Positions 1 to 6,937 of a DNA stretch of 13,998 bases are shown in pieces. Under the pieces are notes generated by a model. The model saw only the letters and a list, made by a program, of their open reading frames with translations. It was not told the DNA's origin and ran no database searches. How positions within the stretch are numbered: the stretch's first letter is position 1; the number at the start of each line of letters is the position of its first letter. The stretch is from positions 7,910 through 21,907 of the forward strand of contig DBVQ01000100.1 in the NCBI GenBank assembly GCA_002308155.1. The letters run 5' to 3'. The position numbers were made by a program, and so were the translations under genes. This DNA comes from Christensenella sp. UBA1260. GTDB taxonomy: Bacteria > Bacillota > Clostridia > Christensenellales > CAG-917.

Positions 1-20
1 GGAAGGCATAATTTTTGCTT

Positions 21-54
21 TTTCGGGCAAAACTCTCATTTTGCGCGCCCGAAA
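21..54 (+). other. Stem-loop upstream of the exchanger gene
   Basis: TTTCGGGC at 21-28 pairs with GCCCGAAA at 47-54, and the four A after the left arm can pair with TTTT at 39-42, leaving GCGC bulged. No T run follows on the plus strand, so it does not look like a terminator for anything entering from the left. It may be a leader structure of the exchanger mRNA or the end of a unit lying outside the window. No promoter is recognisable between it and the gene. Confidence 0.35.
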
Positions 55-110
55 TAAGGTATAACAAACGTATGGCTTTATCACTTTTCAGTATTATGGA
101 AGCAAGCACA

Positions 111-1208
111 ATGGCAGGATGTATCATCCTGCTTATTGTTGGTATAGCACTCGTCGTCAAGGGCGGCGACTGGTTTGTCGATGCGGCAAGTTGGATTGCA
201 GAAGTCAGTGGCGTCCCAACGTTTATCATCGGCGCTACGATTGTGTCTGTGGCAACAACTTTGCCCGAAGTCCTCGTGTCTTCCCTATCCGCCGCCGAAG
301 GTTCCGCCGGTATGGCAATCGGCAATGCGGTGGGCTCGGTCAACTGCAACATCGCTCTCATAATGGCAATGTCGCTCCTCTTTATGCCGGGCATTCTTAA
401 ACGCAGAGACTATATCGCCAAAATCTTTATGCTTCTCGGAGTCATCAGCGTGCTTTGGGCGCTCTCTTCCACAAGCGGAACGCTTGTTTGGTGGGAAGGT
501 CTCATCGTGCTCGCATTCTTCTTTGCGTTTATGGTTGAAAACCTATTGAGCGCAAAACGCCACGCAAAACTCTCCGCTCTTGATGAAGAAAAAGAAGAAA
601 TGGCAAAGGAAGGCGTCAGGATTCTCACCGCAGAAGAATTTGAGTTTGACATCCAAAAGGATTTCAACTCAAAGTCAATCATTACAATCAAGCGCACGGG
701 CATTCAGTTTGAAAAATCCACGCTTGCAAAGAACATAATTTTGTTTGTCATCGGTGCGGGTGCAATCGTCTTGGGCGCACAACTTATGTGCGACAACGGC
801 GCGAAGTTTGCAAGTCTACTTGGCGTCAGCGACGATCTCATCGGCGTCACTATTCTTGCAGTCGGCACTTCTCTTCCTGAACTCGTCACTGCAATCACCG
901 CTATTGCCAAGAAAAAATCCGACCTCTCCGTCGGCAATGTCATCGGCGCAAATATCATTGATATATCCTTGATTTTGCCGCTTTGTGCGTTTATATCGGC
1001 AGGCAAGTTTGGCGAGAATCTCCCCGTTTCATCTCAAAGCCTTGTACTTGACTTCCCATTCTGTTTGGCGGTTGCAGGAGTTGCACTTCTCCCTGCCCTT
1101 GCATTTGGCAAGTTCAAGAGGTGGCAAGGCGGATTGTTGCTTGCAGGCTATGTGACCTATATTACGCTACTTGTTCTCAACACACTGGGGACAATTCACA
1201 TCTTCTAA
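111..1208 (+). CDS. Na+/Ca2+ exchanger, CaCA family (YrbG-like)
   Basis: Integral membrane cation/Ca2+ antiporter, about 365 aa, expected in the cytoplasmic membrane. Two homologous alpha repeats are visible: G-A-T-I-V-S ending in TTLPE around residues 41-53 (key Glu53), then IGNAVGSVNCNI; and GVTILAVGTSLPE ending at Glu257, followed by VGNVIGANIIDIS. The acidic Glu of each (T/S)LPE motif and the following G-x-x-x-G-(S/A)-N-x-x-(N/D) segment are the ion-binding hallmarks of the family. Hydrophobic segments surround both repeats, and a charged cytoplasmic-type loop (about residues 150-200, rich in Lys and Glu) separates them, as is usual for YrbG-type proteins. I chose ATG 111 because the mature-like membrane segment starts there and GGAAG lies 8 nt upstream; ATG 96, ATG 72 and TTG 15 are in-frame alternatives. 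The exact ion is not decidable from sequence. Confidence 0.88.
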   Translation: MAGCIILLIVGIALVVKGGDWFVDAASWIAEVSGVPTFIIGATIVSVATTLPEVLVSSLSAAEGSAGMAIGNAVGSVNCNIALIMAMSLLFMPGILKRRDYIAKIFMLLGVISVLWALSSTSGTLVWWEGLIVLAFFFAFMVENLLSAKRHAKLSALDEEKEEMAKEGVRILTAEEFEFDIQKDFNSKSIITIKRTGIQFEKSTLAKNIILFVIGAGAIVLGAQLMCDNGAKFASLLGVSDDLIGVTILAVGTSLPELVTAITAIAKKKSDLSVGNVIGANIIDISLILPLCAFISAGKFGENLPVSSQSLVLDFPFCLAVAGVALLPALAFGKFKRWQGGLLLAGYVTYITLLVLNTLGTIHIF

Positions 1209-1228
1209 AACCAATTAGGCAAAAAAAT

Positions 1229-1256
1229 AAAGCACTCGTTTGAGTGCTTTTTATTT
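1229..1256. terminator. Bidirectional intrinsic terminator
   Basis: AAAGCACTC (1229-1237), a GTTT loop and GAGTGCTTT (1242-1250) form a perfect 9-bp stem. It is followed by a T-rich tail on the plus strand and, read on the minus strand, by seven T (the A run at 1221-1227). It sits between the converging exchanger and folBK genes and should stop transcription from both sides. Confidence 0.88.
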
Positions 1257-2083
1257 TACAGTTGTTTTGTCGTAAGTTCAAAATACAGTTCGTTCACTCG
1301 CTTTTTAAGGAGCGGATGCACTTTGTTTGGGCACAACTCCAAAAGTGGCTTCAAAACAAACTCACGGTTTTGCATATCAGGATGCGGCACGACAAGGTCA
1401 TCATCTCCTATCACTTCGTCTTCGTAGAAAATGATGTCCACGTCAAGCGTTCTGTCCCCCCAATGCACCGTGCGCACCCTGTCGCCTGCCTTTTCAATCT
1501 CACCGATTTTTGCAAGCAATTCGTGCGGAGAATACAGTGTCTTGAGTTTTACGCAGGAGTTTACAAACTCGCCTGTCGCCACTCCGCCGTACGCTTCCGT
1601 TTCAATCCTCTTGCTCTCAACAACTTCTTTGAAGTTGTCATCCTCGTTTAGCGACTTGATCGCAAGATCAAGATAGGCGTTTCTGTCGCCCTCGTTTGAG
1701 CCGAGCGCAAGATATGCCTCATGCCATTTGAGAGACAGTTCAACGCCGACAAAATCAAAGTTGCCGCTCATAGGCGCATCCGGCTTTTTGACCTTGACGC
1801 TCACTCCGTCAGCAAGCGGGGATGTGAGCAACACACGCTTTGCCACAAAATATGCAAGCGTCTCAATGAGGTCAAATGAGTTTTCTTCCGCAACGGCTTT
1901 GACAACCTTTTTGACCACGCTATAACTCACGGTGTTTGCAAGGTTGTCGCTTGAGGCAGACAAGGCGAAGTCCGTGTCGACCTTCACTGTAAACAAAAAT
2001 CTCTGCGGATTGACTTTCTCCTCAGGGTTTACGCCATGGCACGCCACGACCTCATAATCTTTCAAAATTATTGTTCCTTTCAT
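1256..2083 (-). CDS. folBK: Bifunctional dihydroneopterin aldolase / HPPK (FolB-FolK fusion)
   Basis: Cytosolic fusion enzyme of about 275 aa catalysing two successive folate steps: cleavage of 7,8-dihydroneopterin to 6-hydroxymethyl-dihydropterin, then its pyrophosphorylation by ATP. The N-terminal 120 residues are a DHNA domain with ACHGVNPEEK (the Glu region of the active site) and VKVKKPDAPM, whose Lys is the family's catalytic Lys. The C-terminal part is HPPK: AYLALGSNEGDR at its start, then GDRTLDVDIIFYED with the Mg-binding Asp pair, then VPHPDMQNREFVLKPL. Both sets of active-site residues are present, so both activities are expected. I chose ATG 2083 because AAGGTG lies 5 nt upstream; GTG 2089 is a weaker in-frame alternative. 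The start is 2 nt past the folP stop, so translation is probably coupled. Last gene of the folate operon; such fusions are common in Gram-positives. Confidence 0.93.
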   Translation of the reverse strand: MKGTIILKDYEVVACHGVNPEEKVNPQRFLFTVKVDTDFALSASSDNLANTVSYSVVKKVVKAVAEENSFDLIETLAYFVAKRVLLTSPLADGVSVKVKKPDAPMSGNFDFVGVELSLKWHEAYLALGSNEGDRNAYLDLAIKSLNEDDNFKEVVESKRIETEAYGGVATGEFVNSCVKLKTLYSPHELLAKIGEIEKAGDRVRTVHWGDRTLDVDIIFYEDEVIGDDDLVVPHPDMQNREFVLKPLLELCPNKVHPLLKKRVNELYFELTTKQL

Positions 2084-2085
2084 AT

Positions 2086-2883
2086 TCACCTTAAAGCGTC
2101 AATAACCGCTTTGTTTTCTTTGACATCGTGCACACGCACAAACAATACGCCCTGTTTCACTGCGAGCGCCGTGCTGTCAAGCGTTGCCGAGAGCCTTGTC
2201 TCGGGCTCGCCGCCAAACATAGACTTTCTTGAAGTGCCAAGCAACAACGGATATTCGTCAAAGTAGTCAATGAGTTTGTCGTAGCCTTCAAGCAGCGCCC
2301 AGTCCTCGTCTTTGGATTTATTAAATCCAATTCCGCCGTCAAGGAGTATTCTTTCCTTTGGCACGCCTGCGCTCAAAAGCTTTTTAACCGCCGCCGAGAG
2401 CCCGATTTCTTTGTCAAGGAACATATCGGCGATATTTGTATTTCTTCTGTTGTGCATAACACATACGGACGCACCGCCCTCTGCAATCACGCGCGCAAGG
2501 TCAGGACATTCCAAGCAGCTGACGTCGTTTATAAGGTTTGCCCCCGCCTCAATAACAGCCTGCGCGACCTCGGGATAGAATGTGTCAACCGAGATGAACG
2601 CGTCGCTGTACTCTGCGCGTATCGCCTCAACAACGGGCAAAACTCTGCCGAGTTCTTCAAGTGCGCTCACTGGCTTGCTGCCTGGACGAGTGGACTGACC
2701 GCCGATGTCCAACACTTCTGCACCCGCCTTAAGCATATCTCCTGCGCGCTTAACCGCGTCATCCTGCAATCTGCTCGCCGCAAAAAAGCTGTCCGGCGTT
2801 GCATTCAAGATGCCCATGATGTGCGTGCCGCTTTCAAAGCGCTTGCCGCCTATTTCAAAATTGTAATGTCTTTTTGAGTTCAT
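2086..2883 (-). CDS. folP: Dihydropteroate synthase
   Basis: Cytosolic TIM-barrel enzyme of 265 aa that condenses 6-hydroxymethyl-dihydropterin pyrophosphate with p-aminobenzoate to give 7,8-dihydropteroate; it is the sulfonamide target. Motifs in order: MGILNATPDSFF (residues 23-34, usual form NVTPDSF), LDIGGQSTRPGS (58-69, with Gln in place of the common Glu), SVDTF, NLINDVSCL, VCVMHNRR, GIGFNKS, LLLGTSRKSMFGG and VRVHDVKENKAV near the C terminus. Pterin-binding Asp, Asn and Lys residues and the SRK and RVHD motifs are present. ATG 2883 is 1 nt past the folE stop and has no clear Shine-Dalgarno sequence, which suggests translational coupling to folE. A longer in-frame start at 2937 would overlap folE and is not supported by family length. 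Confidence 0.94.
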   Translation of the reverse strand: MNSKRHYNFEIGGKRFESGTHIMGILNATPDSFFAASRLQDDAVKRAGDMLKAGAEVLDIGGQSTRPGSKPVSALEELGRVLPVVEAIRAEYSDAFISVDTFYPEVAQAVIEAGANLINDVSCLECPDLARVIAEGGASVCVMHNRRNTNIADMFLDKEIGLSAAVKKLLSAGVPKERILLDGGIGFNKSKDEDWALLEGYDKLIDYFDEYPLLLGTSRKSMFGGEPETRLSATLDSTALAVKQGVLFVRVHDVKENKAVIDALR

Positions 2884-2884
2884 A

Positions 2885-3433
2885 TCATTTGATGAGTGCA
2901 AGCACTTGATTTTTGAGTTCTTCCGAGAAGTCCCCACGCACAGCCATAGTGACGGTCTTTGAACCGACCTTTTTTATGCCTCTTGCGGTCATGCAAGTAT
3001 GTTCCGCCTCCACGACGACAAAGACGCCCTTTGGAGAGAGTTCTTGCCAAATTGCATCCGCAATCTCCGCGTTCATACGCTCTTGAAGTTGCAGACGACG
3101 GCAATACACCTCAACCACACGCGCAAGTTTTGAGAGCCCAACCACCTTGCCGTTTGGGATGTACGCTACGTGCACCTTGCCGAAAAACGGCATGAGATGA
3201 TGCTCGCACATGCTTGAAAACGCTATGTCCTTTTCAAGCACAAGTTCACCGCGACTCTCGCCAAACGTGCGAGAAAGATGCTCGCTTGCGTTGTCGTGAT
3301 AGCCTGCCGTGAGTTCTTCATACATGCGTGCAACGCGCTCAGGCGTATCTTTGAGCCCTTCGCGATTTGGGTCTTCGCCGATTGCTAGGAGTATCTCGGC
3401 AACCGCTTTTTCAATTCTGTTTTTGTCAACCAT
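2885..3433 (-). CDS. folE: GTP cyclohydrolase I
   Basis: Converts GTP to 7,8-dihydroneopterin triphosphate with release of formate, the first committed step of folate synthesis; the family forms a cytosolic homodecamer. The 182-aa protein shows NREGLKDTPERVARMYEEL (residues 23-41), then SMCEHHLMPFFGKVHVAYIP with zinc ligands Cys76 and His79, GLSKLARVVEVYCRRLQLQE, and HTCMTARGIKK with the third ligand Cys147. All catalytic elements are intact, so this is the zinc-dependent IA type. Start ATG 3433 is fixed by a perfect AAAGGAGG 5 nt upstream, in the 17-nt gap after folC. The 3' end abuts folP. Dihydroneopterin triphosphate pyrophosphatase (FolQ), needed before FolB, is not encoded in the window. 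Confidence 0.96.
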   Translation of the reverse strand: MVDKNRIEKAVAEILLAIGEDPNREGLKDTPERVARMYEELTAGYHDNASEHLSRTFGESRGELVLEKDIAFSSMCEHHLMPFFGKVHVAYIPNGKVVGLSKLARVVEVYCRRLQLQERMNAEIADAIWQELSPKGVFVVVEAEHTCMTARGIKKVGSKTVTMAVRGDFSEELKNQVLALIK

Positions 3434-3450
3434 ATATGCCTCCTTTCTCC

Positions 3451-4779
3451 TCAAAGCGCGGAGAAAAGTGTCAGCGAGCCGCAGAGCACCACGACGTCAT
3501 TGTCGCGAGAAAGTGCCTCTTGCACCGCTTCTTTAATATTGCTGTTTACACTTGTTTTAAGTGTCAAGTTTTCTTCTTTTTTGATCTTCAAAACAACCTC
3601 TTCGAGTTCCTCTTTTTCAAGCGCACGCGGAGACGGCGGAGTGATGCAAACCACCTCGTCCGCACACGGAGCAAGCGTTTTTACAACGCCCTCATAGTCC
3701 TTGTCTTTGAGTATTCCAAGCACAAGTGCTATGCGCTTATTTTTGAAAAACTCATTGAGTCCGTCCGCCAAAGTCTTGGCACCATGCGGATTGTGTGAAC
3801 CGTCAAAAACAAGGGTTTTTCTTGCCGGAACGACTATATTAAACCTTTGTTCTGCATTTTTGACAATTTCAAACCTTGCGTGCCATACGGTGTTTTTGAG
3901 CCCACGTTTAAGTGCTTCATCGCTTATGTCCCAGTGCTTTTTGACAAGCTCTTGAACGGCGCAAATAGCAAGTGAAGCATTGTCAATTTGATGTCTGCCA
4001 AGCAAAGAGATTTCATATTCTTTGCCGTCATACAAAAACTTTTGCCCACAAATATCGGCACTCAAAAACTCAGGCTTTTTTGCAACTTCAATGCGCGGAG
4101 TTTTGTCAACTCTTTTGCCGTCTTCAAACACGTACGGATGACGTATCTGCTCCATGATTTCATGAGCTTGATTGGCAGTCACGCCCACGTCTTTTATGAT
4201 TGCCGCCTTCTCGCTTGCTATCTCGCCGAGAGTGTTGCCAAGTATCGCGCAGTGGTCAAGGCCTATCGGCGTTATAACGGCAAGTTCCTTATCGTAAATT
4301 ACGTTAGTGGCATCCCAGCGTCCGCCGAGTCCTGTCTCCAAGACACAGATGTCGCACTCCGCTTCATAAAATGCGAGGAACATAACCGCTGTTTCAATCT
4401 CAAACGCCGTGGGTTGAAACTTGTCAAGCGAAAACGCCTCTCTGAGCTTTTGCTCCGCCTCTATCGTTTCGCGCACAATCGTGAGATACTTTGCCACGAG
4501 TTCATCACCAAGCGGTTCGCCGTTTATGAGCCAGCGCTCGTTGTAGCGGAATACGGACGGCGAATTGTAGGTGCCAACCTTGTAGCCCGCCTCTTTCAAA
4601 ACCGAAGTGAGATATGCGCTGACCGAGCCCTTGCCGTTTGTGCCCGCAATATGAACATATTTGAGCGACGTATCCGGTTCGTCAAGCAAAACAAGAAGTT
4701 CACGCATACGCTCAATGCCGTAGTCGCTCCCCGCACGCTCAATGTTTTTTATCCAATTTGTCGCTTCAATATAATTCAA
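3451..4779 (-). CDS. folC: Dihydrofolate synthase / folylpolyglutamate synthase
   Basis: Mur-ligase-fold enzyme of about 442 aa that adds glutamate to dihydropteroate and then extends the polyglutamate tail using ATP. Visible motifs: NYIEATNWI and YGIERMRELL at the N terminus, the P-loop GTNGKGS at residues 46-52, TYNSPSVFRYNERW, CVLETGLGGRWDATN, ITPIGLDHCAILG, EKAAII, and VFDGSHNPHGA in the C-terminal domain (usual form DGAHNPHG). Length and motif order fit the family. I chose TTG 4779 because AGGAGG ends 6 nt upstream and FolC proteins start just before this motif. The open frame continues upstream to GTG 4899, but that stretch coincides with the riboswitch aptamer and has no ribosome binding site. 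First gene of the folate operon. Confidence 0.93.
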   Translation of the reverse strand: MNYIEATNWIKNIERAGSDYGIERMRELLVLLDEPDTSLKYVHIAGTNGKGSVSAYLTSVLKEAGYKVGTYNSPSVFRYNERWLINGEPLGDELVAKYLTIVRETIEAEQKLREAFSLDKFQPTAFEIETAVMFLAFYEAECDICVLETGLGGRWDATNVIYDKELAVITPIGLDHCAILGNTLGEIASEKAAIIKDVGVTANQAHEIMEQIRHPYVFEDGKRVDKTPRIEVAKKPEFLSADICGQKFLYDGKEYEISLLGRHQIDNASLAICAVQELVKKHWDISDEALKRGLKNTVWHARFEIVKNAEQRFNIVVPARKTLVFDGSHNPHGAKTLADGLNEFFKNKRIALVLGILKDKDYEGVVKTLAPCADEVVCITPPSPRALEKEELEEVVLKIKKEENLTLKTSVNSNIKEAVQEALSRDNDVVVLCGSLTLFSAL

Positions 4780-4780
4780 A

Positions 4781-4802
4781 AGACGCCTCCTAGGAAGCGT
4801 CT
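4781..4802 (-). promoter_or_regulatory. Hairpin sequestering the folC ribosome binding site
   Basis: In the minus-strand transcript AGACGCUUCC pairs with GGAGGCGUCU across a 2-nt centre (a CUAG loop if the last pair opens), with a single U-G wobble. The 3' arm contains the AGGAGG of folC (4786-4791), and the stem is followed directly by UUUUG, whose UUG is the start codon. It therefore resembles both an RBS-occluding stem and a short terminator. It is the likely expression platform of the upstream THF riboswitch. Confidence 0.75.
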
Positions 4803-4824
4803 CCAAAAAAGTTTGTCGTATATC

Positions 4825-4927
4825 GGCAAGCCCGGAGTGAATATCGCATCGCAAACTCGCAAGTTCTTCGTCCGTTGGCACCCCGCGTCCAACCGGCACT
4901 TAACGCGCAATATTCTACTACTTCCTA
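4825..4927 (-). ncRNA. THF riboswitch aptamer in the folate-operon leader
   Basis: The transcript contains GCGCGUUAAGUG (4908-4897), which matches from memory the conserved core of THF riboswitch aptamers (CGCGUUAAGUG). The rest fits the fold: P1 GGAAGU (4925-4920) with GCUUgCC (4831-4825); P2 GAAUAU (4915-4910) with AUAUUC (4844-4839); P3 CCGgUUGG (4896-4889) with CCAACGG (4878-4872); P4 AACU with AGUU closing a UGCG loop (4865-4854), preceded by ACGAAG. The family's pseudoknot between L3 and J2/1 is present as GGGGU (4884-4880) with ACUCC (4838-4834). The gene context (folC, folE, folP, folBK) is the family's typical regulon. The ligand would be reduced folate, acting to lower expression. 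Not checked against a covariance model. Confidence 0.85.
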
Positions 4928-4936
4928 TGTGCTTTT

Positions 4937-4965
4937 AGTGTAGCACCTTCCTGCCAAATAGGCAA
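4937..4965 (-). promoter_or_regulatory. Promoter of the folate operon
   Basis: Minus-strand -35 TTGCCT (4965-4960), 17-bp spacer, -10 TACACT (4942-4937). Transcription would start near 4930, a few bases before the riboswitch aptamer, which supports the assignment. A short inverted repeat GTGCT/AGCAC flanks the -10 box. Confidence 0.75.
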
Positions 4966-4993
4966 CTTATTTTTGAAAAAACAAAAAAGAATA

Positions 4994-5014
4994 TGAAAAT
5001 ATCATATATTTTCA
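4994..5014. repeat. 21-bp palindrome between divergent units
   Basis: TGAAAATAT and ATATTTTCA are perfect 9-bp arms around CAT. The site lies about 30 bp behind the folC promoter and about 60 bp before the -35 box of the GH2 unit, in an AT-rich stretch. It could be an operator for a dimeric regulator, but AT-rich palindromes also arise by chance. Confidence 0.5.
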
Positions 5015-5075
5015 AAGTTTTGTCAATACAGCCGTACGATTATTGTCAAAAAATGCGCTATTTTGCAAATTGTTC

Positions 5076-5104
5076 TTGAAGAGTGACAGAATATATGGTA
5101 TACT
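5076..5104 (+). promoter_or_regulatory. Promoter of the GH2-thyA-folA unit
   Basis: TTGAAG (5076-5081), 17-bp spacer, TATACT (5099-5104) with an upstream TGG giving an extended -10. Transcription would start near 5111, giving a leader of about 28 nt before ATG 5139. Confidence 0.75.
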
Positions 5105-5138
5105 AATAGAAAGTTTATTACTATATATGGAGGATTAT

Positions 5139-6902
5139 ATGGCAACTAGACGACTTCGCACACCATTTGAAGTGAGCGAAATACCACTTTCAGAATATCC
5201 ACGTCCCCAATTTGCAAGGGACAGCTATATCACATTGAACGGCAAATGGGATTATGCAATTCTTCGCAAGAGCGAAACTTTCACAGGTCGCTATCAAGGC
5301 AAGATTCTCGTTCCGTACTCCCCTGAGTGTCTCCTCTCCGGACTTCCGGAAGGCACGTTTGTATCTCCAAAGGATGCACTCTATTATCATCGCACCTTTG
5401 ACGTTCCTGCCGCATTTTTGAAGGCACACACCGTCATCCACTTTGACGCAGTTGATTTTGAGTGCCACATCACATTGAACGGCATCTCCGTCGGCGAGCA
5501 TAGAGGCGGCTATATGCCTTTTGAAATTGACGTGACGGATGCAATCAAAGAGGGCGAAAACTCAATTTCACTCGTGGTCACCGACCCAACGGATTCAAGC
5601 TATCACACACACGCAAAACAATCGCTTAAACGTGGCGACATTTGGTACACCCCACAATCAGGCATTTGGCAGAGCGTATGGATTGAAAGCATGCCAGAAG
5701 AGTATTTGAGAGACGTCACAATCGTCCCGGACATCGACAACGACTGCCTCAACTTGAAGTTTGACAAAGTCGGCGATGCTCCTGTTGACGTTGTCATCTA
5801 TGACGGCGACAAAGTTCTTGCAACTGGACAATTTGCAGGAGACGAAGCAAGCCTCAAACTTGACGAATACGAACTTTGGTCCCCTGAACATCCAAAACTC
5901 TATGACCTCGCGTTCAAAGTCGGCAAAGATGTTGTCAAATCTTACTTTGGCATGCGCAAGTTTAGCTGGGTGCGCGACAAGAATGGTGTCAAGCGTATGG
6001 GACTCAACAACAAGCCATATTTCAACACCGGCGTGCTTGACCAAGGCTATTGGTCAGACGGTATGCTCACTCCTCCGTCCAATGCGGCGCTTGAGTGGGA
6101 CGTCAAACTTGTCAAGTCCATGGGCTTTAATATGATAAGAAAGCACATCAAGATTGAGCCGATGAGATGGTACTATCACTGCGACAAAGAAGGTCTCCTC
6201 GTCTGGCAAGATATGGTGACCGGCGGCACAAAATACAACTTCTTGTATATCGGCTTGCTTGCCTGTGCCCTCAACTTGCACATAAGAGACGACAACGAAA
6301 TCGGCTACAAACGTTTGGCACGCGCTGACGAAGAAGGCAGAGAAGAGTTTGAAAACGAAGTTGAAATCACAATGAACCACTTGAAAAACTGCGTGTGCAT
6401 CAACACATGGGTTGCCTTCAATGAAGGCTGGGGACAATTTGACTCCGTCCGCATCACTCGCCGCATGGAAAAGCTTGATCCAACGCGTATGATTGACTCT
6501 GTCAGCGGTTGGAACGACCAAGAAAGATACATCAAGGGCTCATCTGAGGCAAAGAGTATGCACATCTACTTCACGCCAATCATCATGCCAAAGGACGACA
6601 GATGCTTGCTCCTCAGCGAGTTTGGCGGATATGCCTACAAGACAAAGGGACACACATTCAACGACAAGCCGTTTGGCTATCGCATCTATCACTCCCCTGA
6701 GGCACTCACCAACGCGTTCAAGAAGTTGTACGAAAAGAAGATTATTCCAAACATCAAGAAGGGATTGTCCGCAACGGTCTATACGCAAGTGAGCGACGTC
6801 GAGGACGAAATCAACGGCCTCGTCACCTACGACAGAGCTGTCGTCAAGTTCCCGATTGACCTCGTTCGTTCCTTGAACGATCAACTAAAAATTGAAGAAT
6901 AA
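5139..6902 (+). CDS. Glycoside hydrolase family 2 protein (beta-galactosidase/glucuronidase-like)
   Basis: Intracellular glycosidase of 587 aa without signal peptide. Domain order is that of GH2: an N-terminal sugar-binding jelly roll (YITLNGKWDYAI, then CHITLNGISVGEHRGGYMPF, then SGIWQSVWIE), a short immunoglobulin-like domain (about residues 190-280), and a TIM barrel starting near FGMRKFSW and NNKPYFNTGVLDQGYW. The barrel shows NMIRKHIKIEP, and carries the acid/base Glu429 in AFNEGWGQ and the nucleophile Glu494 in LLSEFGGYA, so it should be a retaining enzyme. Exact substrate is not readable from sequence; it is shorter than LacZ and lacks the C-terminal domain 5. GGAGG lies 5 nt before ATG 5139, which rejects the upstream in-frame starts at 5043 and 5127. 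Followed after 35 nt by thyA with no terminator between, so probably co-transcribed; no metabolic link to folate is evident. Confidence 0.88.
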   Translation: MATRRLRTPFEVSEIPLSEYPRPQFARDSYITLNGKWDYAILRKSETFTGRYQGKILVPYSPECLLSGLPEGTFVSPKDALYYHRTFDVPAAFLKAHTVIHFDAVDFECHITLNGISVGEHRGGYMPFEIDVTDAIKEGENSISLVVTDPTDSSYHTHAKQSLKRGDIWYTPQSGIWQSVWIESMPEEYLRDVTIVPDIDNDCLNLKFDKVGDAPVDVVIYDGDKVLATGQFAGDEASLKLDEYELWSPEHPKLYDLAFKVGKDVVKSYFGMRKFSWVRDKNGVKRMGLNNKPYFNTGVLDQGYWSDGMLTPPSNAALEWDVKLVKSMGFNMIRKHIKIEPMRWYYHCDKEGLLVWQDMVTGGTKYNFLYIGLLACALNLHIRDDNEIGYKRLARADEEGREEFENEVEITMNHLKNCVCINTWVAFNEGWGQFDSVRITRRMEKLDPTRMIDSVSGWNDQERYIKGSSEAKSMHIYFTPIIMPKDDRCLLLSEFGGYAYKTKGHTFNDKPFGYRIYHSPEALTNAFKKLYEKKIIPNIKKGLSATVYTQVSDVEDEINGLVTYDRAVVKFPIDLVRSLNDQLKIEE

Positions 6903-6906
6903 AGTT

Positions 6907-6923
6907 TTATGCCAAAGGCATAA
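6907..6923 (+). other. Intergenic hairpin between the GH2 gene and thyA
   Basis: TTATGCC (6907-6913), an AAA loop and GGCATAA (6917-6923) form a perfect 7-bp stem. There is no T run after it, so it is unlikely to be an intrinsic terminator. It may act as an mRNA stabiliser or processing site just before the thyA ribosome binding site (AGGAGA at 6927-6932). Confidence 0.45.
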
Positions 6924-6937
6924 CATAGGAGAATACA

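Noticed and set aside
1244..1651. 135-aa plus-strand open frame opposite folBK
   Set aside because: Antisense to the HPPK domain and starts inside the bidirectional terminator.
4777..4930. T-box riboswitch in the folC leader
   Set aside because: No T-box core or specifier-loop arrangement; the THF aptamer core, pseudoknot and gene context fit much better.
3988..4938. 316-aa open frame on the plus strand opposite folC
   Set aside because: Lies entirely antisense to folC and its riboswitch, rich in Cys, Arg and His with no domain; folC explains the region.
6907..6923. Terminator between the GH2 gene and thyA
   Set aside because: Perfect stem but no T run follows, and thyA has no clear promoter of its own.
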